Positions 1 to 5,665 of a stretch of 11,554 bases of DNA are shown here, one piece after another. The notes under the pieces were generated by a model. That model did not search any database and was not told where the DNA came from. It saw nothing but the letters and a program-made list of their open reading frames with translations. This stretch comes from an uncultured Clostridia bacterium. Its GTDB lineage: Bacteria; Bacillota; Clostridia; Christensenellales; UBA1242. The stretch covers positions 1 through 11,554 of the forward strand of contig CALATF010000005.1 in assembly GCA_937891595.1 (NCBI GenBank), read 5' to 3'. Positions within the stretch are counted from its first letter, which is position 1, and each line of letters starts with the position of its first letter. The translations under genes and the position numbers were made by a program.

Positions 1-24
1 TTTTAAATTAAAATATTAAATAAA

Positions 25-675
25 CTAATAGTTCCTTATTAATCCTATTACTTTTCCTATAATATCAACATCTACGCAATAAATAGGTTTCATAAAATCA
101 TTTTCAGGTTGAAGTCTTATTCTATTATCTTCTTTATAAAACCTTTTAACAGTAGCACTTCCATTTAGCATTGCTACTACTATATCTGAGTTGTTTGCGT
201 AATTTTGTTTTTTTACCACTATTTTATCTTTATTATAAATTCCAGCATTAATCATGCTGTCACCTTTTACTGTAAGCATAAAAAGTTCGCCTTTTCTAGA
301 AAAAAGATTTTCTGAAAAAGCGTATTCTTCTTCATAATTTTCAACTGCTAAAATAGGGGAGCCTGCTGCTACTTGACCTATTAAAGGTATTTTTGTTAAT
401 TGTAAGGATTCTTTATCATTTAAAACAGGGTGAAGGTTATTTTTTAAAGGGATATCCTTTACTAATTCTATAGCTCTGTTTTTATTATTAGTTCTTTTTA
501 TTAAACCCTTTTCTTCTAATTTATCTAAATAATATTTTATAGTAGAAGTAGAAGAAACATTAATTTCTTTCATAATTTCTCTTAGTGAAGGAGGGTAGCC
601 TTTGTTGTTTAAATAGTTTTTGATAATTTCGTAAACTTTATTTAAAGTTGATTCTGTTTTTTTATTTGTTTTCAT
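25..675 (-). CDS. lexA: LexA repressor, SOS response regulator and self-cleaving serine protease
   Basis: Transcriptional repressor of DNA-damage genes. It binds SOS boxes as a dimer and cleaves itself when RecA-ssDNA filaments form. The 216 aa length is normal for the family. Residues 1-70 form the winged helix-turn-helix, including the family-typical GYPPSLREI (26-34). The self-cleavage site is the Ala104-Gly105 bond in QVAAGSP. The catalytic pair is Ser140 (in VKGDSMI) and Lys177 (in ATVKRF), so the protein should be fully functional. The ATG is preceded by AAGGAAA (minus strand, about 684-688) at suitable spacing, and a strong promoter with an overlapping LexA box lies upstream, which fits autorepression. 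The gene lies directly downstream of a tyrosine recombinase on the same strand, but a terminator separates them. Identification is certain. Confidence 0.97.
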   Translation of the reverse strand: MKTNKKTESTLNKVYEIIKNYLNNKGYPPSLREIMKEINVSSTSTIKYYLDKLEEKGLIKRTNNKNRAIELVKDIPLKNNLHPVLNDKESLQLTKIPLIGQVAAGSPILAVENYEEEYAFSENLFSRKGELFMLTVKGDSMINAGIYNKDKIVVKKQNYANNSDIVVAMLNGSATVKRFYKEDNRIRLQPENDFMKPIYCVDVDIIGKVIGLIRNY

Positions 676-731
676 AATAATTTTCCTTATAAAATAGTAA
701 AAAACTTACTTTTTTCGAACTTTTATATTTA

Positions 732-760
732 TTTATAACATGCATATAAAAAAAAGTCAA
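732..760 (-). promoter_or_regulatory. lexA promoter
   Basis: On the minus strand, TTGACT (760-755), a 17-base spacer and TATAAA (737-732) form a near-consensus sigma-A promoter. A TG one base before the hexamer makes an extended -10 (TGTTATAAA). The predicted start near 725 gives a leader of about 50 nt containing the lexA ribosome binding site. The -35 element overlaps both the LexA box and the terminator stem of the upstream gene. Confidence 0.8.
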
Positions 761-789
761 ACATATGTTCTAAAAATGTTTGACTTTTT
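748..789 (-). terminator. Rho-independent terminator of the recombinase gene, probably bidirectional
   Basis: A perfect 14-bp stem (751-764 with 776-789, core GTCAAACAT) encloses an 11-base loop. On the minus strand it is followed by a T run (positions 755-748), and on the plus strand by T7 (785-791). It begins only 8 bases after the recombinase stop codon. The 3' arm and loop also contain the LexA box and the lexA -35 element. Confidence 0.85.
758..771 (-). promoter_or_regulatory. LexA-binding SOS box of the lexA promoter
   Basis: The minus strand reads AGAACATATGTTTG, matching 12 of 14 positions of the Bacillus-type SOS box CGAACATATGTTCG. The palindromic core ACATATGT is intact. The site overlaps the first bases of the lexA -35 element, so bound LexA would occlude RNA polymerase, which is classic autoregulation. 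The box match and position are seen in the sequence; binding is inferred. Confidence 0.75.
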
Positions 790-796
790 TTGTCTA

Positions 797-1849
797 TTAA
801 TCTCTAAGTTTAACTTTTTCTGCAATATTTCGTCTTACATCTTCTGATATTGCGGCATAATGTTTTTTAGTTGTGTTTACGTCCTTGTGCCCAAGAACGT
901 CAGCTACAATATAGATATCTCTTGTTTCTTTATATAAATTAGTACCATAAGTACTTCTAAGTTTATGTGGAGTAATGTGTTTTAAAGGGACTGAATTTTC
1001 GCTATATTTTTTAACTAATTTTTCAACCGCTCTAACAGTCATTCTTTTGTTTTGCATAGAAATAAATAACGCTTTTTCTTCTTCTGGTATTTTTATATTA
1101 TTCAATCTTTCTTCAAGATAATCTAATAAAGCTTTTTTAACTTCTTTAGAAAAATACAAAACAACCTGATTTCCGCCTTTTCTTGTTATTTTAAAACCAT
1201 TTACATTAAAATCTATATCATCAACATTTAGACCTACGCATTCGCTAACACGAATGCCTGTACCAAGTAGGAGAGTTAATATTGCTATATCTCTTTTTTT
1301 TGTAATGTTATTGTAAGAAATCTGCCTCTTTGAAAAATTAATAGGAGATTCAGTTTGATTTAATAATTTAACAACTTCATCGACCTCTAATCTAACAATC
1401 TCTTTAGAGTGTATTTTTGGGGTATCTATTTTAGAAGCAACATTTGATATAATTTTATCTTTTTTATAAAAATACTTTAAAAAACTTCGTAATGTTGCAA
1501 GTTTTCTTGCCTTTCCTGATAAATCATTAGTTATGTATTTGTTTTTGGCATCATAATAACCAGATAAATAGGTTAAAAATATTTCTATGTGTGTTGCAGT
1601 AATATTAGAAATATCTTCTAAAGTTATTTGTTTAACTGTTTTGGTATTAAATTCTAATATTTCTTTACATAGAAAATCAAAAAATATTTTTAAATCGATA
1701 GCATAATTAAGTCTTGTTAGGTAAGTAGTTTTATGTTCTATTCCTCTAAAAAACTCATCACAAAAATCAGGAAGTTTACTTAATAATTCTTTTATTTTTT
1801 GTAAACTTTTATAATCTCTATTCTTAAAATAGTTATCAAAATTTTCCAT
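797..1849 (-). CDS. Tyrosine site-specific recombinase, XerC/XerD-like
   Basis: Cuts and rejoins DNA through a covalent 3'-phosphotyrosine intermediate. The C-terminal catalytic domain (about 150-345) has the full active set: Arg200 in TGIRVSE, Lys224 in the beta-hairpin, His295 and Arg298 in HKLRST, His321 in LGHKDVNTT and nucleophile Tyr331. The SAM-like core-binding domain covers about 25-130. At 350 aa it is about 50 residues longer than classical XerC/D, partly through an N-terminal extension. The family resembles the integrase-like proteins found beside lexA in many clostridia, so it may be chromosomal rather than phage-borne; no other phage gene is in view. There is no Shine-Dalgarno sequence before the ATG, and the likely promoter abuts the start. 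Whether it resolves chromosome dimers or acts at another site cannot be told from sequence. Confidence 0.92.
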   Translation of the reverse strand: MENFDNYFKNRDYKSLQKIKELLSKLPDFCDEFFRGIEHKTTYLTRLNYAIDLKIFFDFLCKEILEFNTKTVKQITLEDISNITATHIEIFLTYLSGYYDAKNKYITNDLSGKARKLATLRSFLKYFYKKDKIISNVASKIDTPKIHSKEIVRLEVDEVVKLLNQTESPINFSKRQISYNNITKKRDIAILTLLLGTGIRVSECVGLNVDDIDFNVNGFKITRKGGNQVVLYFSKEVKKALLDYLEERLNNIKIPEEEKALFISMQNKRMTVRAVEKLVKKYSENSVPLKHITPHKLRSTYGTNLYKETRDIYIVADVLGHKDVNTTKKHYAAISEDVRRNIAEKVKLRD

Positions 1850-1855
1850 AAAATA

Positions 1856-1884
1856 ATTTTATCAATTAAAAATAAAATTGTAAA
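1856..1884 (-). promoter_or_regulatory. Putative promoter of the recombinase gene, predicting a leaderless mRNA
   Basis: The minus strand has TTTACA (1884-1879), 17 bases, then TAAAAT (1861-1856) with an extended -10 TGA (1864-1862). Each hexamer matches consensus at five of six positions. A start seven bases downstream would fall on the A of the ATG at 1849. No purine-rich ribosome binding site precedes that ATG. Confidence 0.5.
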
Positions 1885-1890
1885 ACAAAG

Positions 1891-1919
1891 TTGACTTAAA
1901 TATATTAAAAAATTATAAT
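1891..1919 (+). promoter_or_regulatory. serS promoter
   Basis: TTGACT (1891-1896), a 17-base spacer and a perfect TATAAT (1914-1919). The predicted start near 1926 leaves a leader of only about 25 nt, consisting mainly of the AAGGAG ribosome binding site at 1936-1941. There is no room for a T-box or other riboswitch. Confidence 0.8.
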
Positions 1920-1951
1920 AAAATTAGTTTATAATAAGGAGAATTTATTTT

Positions 1952-3235
1952 ATGCTTTCAATAGAACTTATAAGAAATGATGCAGAAAAAGTAAAACAAG
2001 ATTTGGCTAAAAAAGGTTGTGAAGTAGATTTTACTTCAGTATTAGAACTTGATGGACAAAGAAGAAAACTTATCCAAGAAGTTGAAAATTTAAAATCGCA
2101 AAAAAATAAAGTAAGTTCCCAAATTCCAGTATTTAAAAAGGAAGGCAAAGATACAGCTGAAATTTTTGAAGAAATGAAAAAACTTGGAAACAAAATAGAA
2201 GAGCTAGATAATCAGGTTAATGATTGTGATAAAAAAATTTGGGAGTTTTTGGCAGTATTACCAAATACTCCAGATGATGATTTGTTAGCTGGTGGAAAAG
2301 AAAATAATAAAACCTTAAGACAAGTTAACAAAAAACCAGAATTTGATTTTAAAGCAAAAAATCACGTTGATTTATGTGTTGATTTGGGTTTAATAGATTA
2401 TGATAGAGGTGTTAAATTAGGTGGTAATGGTTGTTGGCTTTACAGGGGAGTAGGGGCTATGCTTGAATGGGCTCTATTAAATTATTTTGTAGAGGAACAT
2501 TTAAAAGATGGATATGAATTTATTTTACCACCACATATGTTAAACTATGATTGTGGTTATGGAGCTGGGCAATTCCCTAAATTTAGTGAAGAAGTTTACT
2601 GGATTGATGATAAAACAGAAAAATCAAAATTTTTATTACCTACTGCTGAAACTGCATTAGTAAACTTATATAAAGGTGAAATTATACCAGACGAAAAATT
2701 ACCTATGAAATTTTTTGCCTACACTCCTTGTTATAGAAGGGAAGCGGGAAGTTATAGACAAGAAGAAAGGGGCATGATAAGGGGCCATCAATTTAATAAA
2801 GTTGAAATGATTCAAATTACAAAACCAAATCAAAGCACAGACGCTTTTGAAGAACTAGTTGGTAAAGCTGAAAACTTAGTTAAAAAGTTAGGTTTGCATT
2901 ATCAAGTTTCTAAGCTAGCTGCAGGAGATTGTTCTGCTTCAATGAAAAGAACATATGATATTGAAGTTTGGATCCCAAGTATGGGTATTTATAAAGAAGT
3001 TTCTTCAGCTTCAAATGCAGGTGATTATCAAGCTCGCAGAAATAACACTAAATTTAGAAATAATGAAACTAAAAAAACAGAGTTTGTTCATACTTTAAAT
3101 GCAAGTGGATTAGCAACATCAAGATTAATTCCTGCTATAGTAGAACAATTTCAAAATAAAGATGGTAGCGTAACAATTCCTGAAGTATTAAGAAAATATA
3201 TGGGCGGAATGGAAATTATTAAAAAAAATAACTAA
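1952..3235 (+). CDS. serS: Serine--tRNA ligase (seryl-tRNA synthetase)
   Basis: Charges tRNA-Ser (and tRNA-Sec where present) with serine in the cytoplasm, using ATP. The 427 aa length is normal for bacterial SerRS. Residues 1-110 form the charged antiparallel coiled-coil arm that grips the long variable arm of tRNA-Ser. The class II catalytic core follows. TAE (231-233) belongs to the serine-binding loop. Motif 2 includes CYRREAGSYRQEERG (260-274) and the following RGHQFNKVEM. Motif 3 is NASGLATSRL (383-392) with its class-defining Arg391. The start is fixed by AAGGAG ten bases upstream and a strong promoter. The next gene begins 26 bases after the stop with its own ribosome binding site, so the two are probably co-transcribed. 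Nothing looks truncated. Confidence 0.98.
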   Translation: MLSIELIRNDAEKVKQDLAKKGCEVDFTSVLELDGQRRKLIQEVENLKSQKNKVSSQIPVFKKEGKDTAEIFEEMKKLGNKIEELDNQVNDCDKKIWEFLAVLPNTPDDDLLAGGKENNKTLRQVNKKPEFDFKAKNHVDLCVDLGLIDYDRGVKLGGNGCWLYRGVGAMLEWALLNYFVEEHLKDGYEFILPPHMLNYDCGYGAGQFPKFSEEVYWIDDKTEKSKFLLPTAETALVNLYKGEIIPDEKLPMKFFAYTPCYRREAGSYRQEERGMIRGHQFNKVEMIQITKPNQSTDAFEELVGKAENLVKKLGLHYQVSKLAAGDCSASMKRTYDIEVWIPSMGIYKEVSSASNAGDYQARRNNTKFRNNETKKTEFVHTLNASGLATSRLIPAIVEQFQNKDGSVTIPEVLRKYMGGMEIIKKNN

Positions 3236-3261
3236 AATAAAGGATAGACAAGGAATAAATC

Positions 3262-4158
3262 ATGGAAGAAACTTTGATAAAACAATTTTCTGAACATAAA
3301 AGTAAAGAGAAAGTTCAAGAGTTCTATGAAAAAGCCTTGTCTATTTTAACGTCTGCCTTAGATGATTTAAGAAAGAAAAATAATAAAAATATGCTAGATT
3401 ATGAAGATACTAGGATTTTCCCGATGGGAGATTATACTAACGATACATTTATCGATCAGACGGGTGAATTAGAAATAGTAATAGCAACATCAAATCCCTC
3501 TATAAAGATAGCTAATGCTACTTATTTGAAATCTTTAAAAGAAGCTAAAAGTAAAAAACAAAAATTAAGTATTTCAAATGAAGGTACTTTTGACAGTATA
3601 ATTACAGGTTATGTACATTGTTTATCCGAATATTTTGATAATACAACCATTTTATTATTAATGAATCAAGGGATTAAAATATTATGCCTTGAAGAATTTG
3701 GATTTAAAATTCTTATTAGATTTGCAACTTACGATGAACAAGATAAAGATGCTGTTTTGAGTTTTTGGGATCCAATAGTGAAAAGAGTTAAAAAGATAAA
3801 CCTTTTTCTATATAATGAAAAGATGGAAGAAAAAGATAAATTAACAAATGGCAATTATAAAAAAATAGTAAGGATTTTTAAAAACATAAGAAAAAATATT
3901 TTATTGAGCAAGTGGGCTCTTAGTAGCGATTTGAATAAATATTTTATAGAACTAATAGTGTTTAATATTCCAAATAGTATTATGCAAGAAGAAAATATTA
4001 AAATTGTGTTTGATAAATGTGTAAATTATTTAGATAATTGTAATGTTATTTCTTTTACATCTTTTGATGGAAATAAAATAGATTCATTTGATTTAGCAAA
4101 AGTTTCTTATTCTAAGATTAAAAACTTTATTAATTATGTTGTTAAAATTGCTTATTAG
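3262..4158 (+). CDS. Uncharacterised protein resembling an OAS/CD-NTase-type nucleotidyltransferase, probably catalytically inactive
   Basis: A 298 aa soluble protein with no signal peptide or membrane segment; its exact family is not recognised. After an N-terminal helix (1-45), the stretch from Gly56-Asp57 through Thr62 to Glu69-Leu-Glu71 has the spacing of the nucleotidyltransferase signature GS...DxD. However, Ser is Asp57 and both metal-binding Asp positions are Glu. The later strand expected to hold the third acidic residue (FKILIRFATY, 148-157) has none in the expected place. The C-terminal half has helices typical of OAS-like enzymes: NYKKIVRIFKNIR (198-210) and KYFIELIVFNIPN (226-238). 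AAGGA lies seven bases before the ATG. It probably shares the serS transcript. No effector, Cap2/Cap3 or HORMA gene adjoins, so an ordinary CBASS locus is not supported. The fold assignment is inference from motif spacing. Confidence 0.5.
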   Translation: MEETLIKQFSEHKSKEKVQEFYEKALSILTSALDDLRKKNNKNMLDYEDTRIFPMGDYTNDTFIDQTGELEIVIATSNPSIKIANATYLKSLKEAKSKKQKLSISNEGTFDSIITGYVHCLSEYFDNTTILLLMNQGIKILCLEEFGFKILIRFATYDEQDKDAVLSFWDPIVKRVKKINLFLYNEKMEEKDKLTNGNYKKIVRIFKNIRKNILLSKWALSSDLNKYFIELIVFNIPNSIMQEENIKIVFDKCVNYLDNCNVISFTSFDGNKIDSFDLAKVSYSKIKNFINYVVKIAY

Positions 4159-4161
4159 GCA

Positions 4162-4206
4162 AGTGCTATGCAAACTAGTAGTATATTATATTAGTACTAT
4201 GCAAAC
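4162..4206 (+). repeat. Two 14-base direct repeats, period 31, ending ATGCAAAC
   Basis: AGTGCTATGCAAAC (4162-4175) and AGTACTATGCAAAC (4193-4206) match at 13 of 14 positions. A shorter third copy, AGCTATGCAAC, is at 4362-4372. The repeats begin three bases after the stop of the nucleotidyltransferase-like gene. Two copies are too few for a CRISPR array. The function is unknown. Confidence 0.6.
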
Positions 4207-4502
4207 AATTCATTAATATTTTTTCTTAAATGATAAATAAATTATTTTATTAAGATAGATAATGATTTTTATAAAATTAATGAAAATTTAAAATATTATT
4301 AAACAAATAAAATATTTTTTTAATTTTTAAAATAATAAAATTAAACGTTTAAAAATTAATAAGCTATGCAACATTATGAGTCAGAATTTTTGTAATAATA
4401 CCGATTTATATATTGTGCATCTTGTTTTTATTTTATTGCATTAAATGATATATATAATAAAATTTTGATTAAATGTGATATAAAATTAAATTTTTAAATA
4501 TG

Positions 4503-4562
4503 GTTAATATAAAATACACCTACTATTCGCAAAACTTGTCTTTTGCGAATAGTTTATATTAA
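4503..4562. repeat. Long interrupted hairpin in the intergenic gap
   Basis: A perfect 13-bp stem, ACTATTCGCAAAA (4522-4534) with TTTTGCGAATAGT (4541-4553), closes a 6-base loop. A second 9-bp stem (4504-4512 with 4554-4562) extends it, with a 9-base bulge on the left side. Neither strand has a proper T run after the stem, so it is not a standard terminator. It could be the structured end of a small mobile element, a processing site or an RNA element. Confidence 0.6.
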
Positions 4563-4818
4563 TAACAAAAATAACAGAAAATAGCCACCAAAAAATATAC
4601 AAAAACCAAGAAAAATATCCATTTTATAAATATGATCTTTAAATTTTGATTAGTATTGAAATTTTTATGTAGTAACCCACCTCACACGAATCAGATATAT
4701 TAATTTGTCTAAGGAGAAAAATTTTATTAAAAGAATAAACTTTAGGTAAAATTATATCTTTATAATAAAATTATTTCCTACTGTTTATAAACTCCTTTTA
4801 AATAAAATGATAAAAATT

Positions 4819-5505
4819 TTAATCGTATATATTTAATATGAAAGACATCTTTTTTAATTCGTTCCTTTGTTTTTTACATTCTGGAGCAACTTTTTGTAAT
4901 AAATTATAAAAATTTTTAGAATGATTAAGTTCTATTAAATGAATTAATTCGTGGTTTATAACAAAATCTATTATTTTAGGTTTTAACATAATTAATTTCC
5001 AGTTTAGTTTAATGTTACCTAAATTATCACAACTTCCCCACTTTCTTTTAAAATCTCCTATAATTATGTTATTATATTTTTTTATTTTTATATTATTTAG
5101 ATTATATAATTCTATAACTCGTTTTATAATGACTTTTTTCGCTATTTCTTTAAAACTTTTCTTCAAGTAGAATTTAATTTTGCTTAATTCAATATATTTT
5201 TTAGGAATTAATAAAGAATCGTCTGTAATAAAAAATTTATTCACTTTTTCAGTTGGAACAATATAGTATTCTTTTCCTAAAAGCAATGCTTTTTTAAATT
5301 GAATAATATCTTTAAATTCGTTGTTATTATATTGTATATTTTTGATTTTTTTATTAATTAAATTTTCTTTCTTAGACAAAATATCATCTATTTTTTCAAT
5401 AGGCAAATTTAGAGGACAAAATATAATTAACTTGCCTTCGTTATTAATGGTGATTTTTAATGTTTTTCGTTTTTCCCTAATTATATCAGCATTATTTATT
5501 AGCAT
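4819..5505 (-). CDS. YgjP-type zinc-dependent metalloprotein (M48/SprT-like, DUF45)
   Basis: A 228 aa cytoplasmic protein of the YgjP/DUF45 family, which has a zincin fold; its biological substrate is poorly settled. The diagnostic WGSC (156-159) is followed by NIKLNWKLIML and then by the zinc site HELIHL (185-190), with His185 and His189 as ligands, Glu186 as the catalytic base and His195 in LNHS as the third ligand. The N-terminal half (1-110) is the usual beta-rich part with basic residues. Length is typical and all key residues are present. The start is fixed by a strong AGGGGAG (minus strand, 5511-5517) five bases upstream. It is divergent from the PadR gene and stands alone on its strand. 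No clear terminator is visible downstream. Family membership is firm; protease, peptidase or nucleotide hydrolase activity is not decided by sequence. Confidence 0.88.
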   Translation of the reverse strand: MLINNADIIREKRKTLKITINNEGKLIIFCPLNLPIEKIDDILSKKENLINKKIKNIQYNNNEFKDIIQFKKALLLGKEYYIVPTEKVNKFFITDDSLLIPKKYIELSKIKFYLKKSFKEIAKKVIIKRVIELYNLNNIKIKKYNNIIIGDFKRKWGSCDNLGNIKLNWKLIMLKPKIIDFVINHELIHLIELNHSKNFYNLLQKVAPECKKQRNELKKMSFILNIYD

Positions 5506-5529
5506 AAAGACTCCCCTATTTATATTTAA

Positions 5530-5538
5530 ATGATATCA
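5530..5538 (-). promoter_or_regulatory. Possible extended -10 promoter of the ygjP-like gene
   Basis: The minus strand has TGATATCAT (5538-5530), an extended -10, with a weak TTTATA 17 bases further upstream (5558-5553). The spacing to the ribosome binding site is sensible. In such AT-rich DNA the match is only suggestive. Confidence 0.3.
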
Positions 5539-5578
5539 CTTATGAAGCATTTTATAAACTATTTACAAGGTATTTTTG

Positions 5579-5607
5579 TTGACTAAAAATATTCTATTTT
5601 GTAAAAT
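5579..5607 (+). promoter_or_regulatory. Promoter of the PadR-ABC operon
   Basis: TTGACT (5579-5584), 17 bases, TAAAAT (5602-5607). The -35 is identical to those of lexA and serS in this window. The leader would be about 50 nt. No ATGT-N5-ACAT-like PadR operator was seen around it, so the regulator's site is not identified. Confidence 0.65.
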
Positions 5608-5665
5608 TATAAAGACAATAATTTTTTTTTAATACAACATTTTTAAGAATAAAAGTAGGGTTTCT

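Larger units (their letters stand above)
4159..4818. other. 660-base AT-rich gene-free gap with repeats and a hairpin
   Basis: No open frame here has a credible start, ribosome binding site and length; the longest ATG frame found is about 20 codons. The gap separates the convergent serS operon and the ygjP-like gene. It contains three short ATGCAA-containing repeats (4162-4206 and 4362-4372), an A/T-only 12-bp inverted repeat (4320-4331 with 4348-4359), a perfect 13-bp hairpin (4522-4553), an A/C-rich stretch almost free of G (4561-4620), a small GC-richer island (4670-4696) and an orphan AAGGAG (4711-4716). No clear terminator follows the gene ending at 4158. It may be the remains of a lost gene or small mobile element, or may hold a small RNA; none is demonstrated. 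Confidence 0.6.

Noticed and set aside
797..1849. Prophage or integrative element marked by the recombinase
   Set aside because: Only the recombinase is seen; neighbours are lexA and serS, no att repeats flank it, and lexA-linked recombinases of this type are common in clostridia.
3262..4158. A complete CBASS anti-phage operon around the nucleotidyltransferase-like gene
   Set aside because: No effector, HORMA/TRIP13, Cap2/Cap3 or other defence gene is adjacent, and the catalytic acids look replaced.
4162..4206. Possible CRISPR array from the spaced direct repeats
   Set aside because: Only two 14-base units with a 17-base spacing, a diverged third copy and no cas genes nearby.
4320..4359. 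12-bp inverted repeat and the palindrome TTAAACGTTTAA
   Set aside because: Almost pure A/T in very AT-rich DNA, so chance pairing is expected; no T run and no GC-bearing stem to suggest a terminator or operator.
4711..4755. AAGGAG in the intergenic gap, followed by a short open stretch
   Set aside because: No ATG, GTG or TTG at proper spacing follows it; the only frame through it is short and resembles nothing. It may be a relic of a lost gene.
5321..5533. Hydrophobic open frame on the plus strand opposite the ygjP-like gene
   Set aside because: It is antisense to a gene with an intact HEXXH site; Lys/Asn-rich AT codons read backwards give Phe/Leu/Ile-rich shadows, and no ribosome binding site precedes it.
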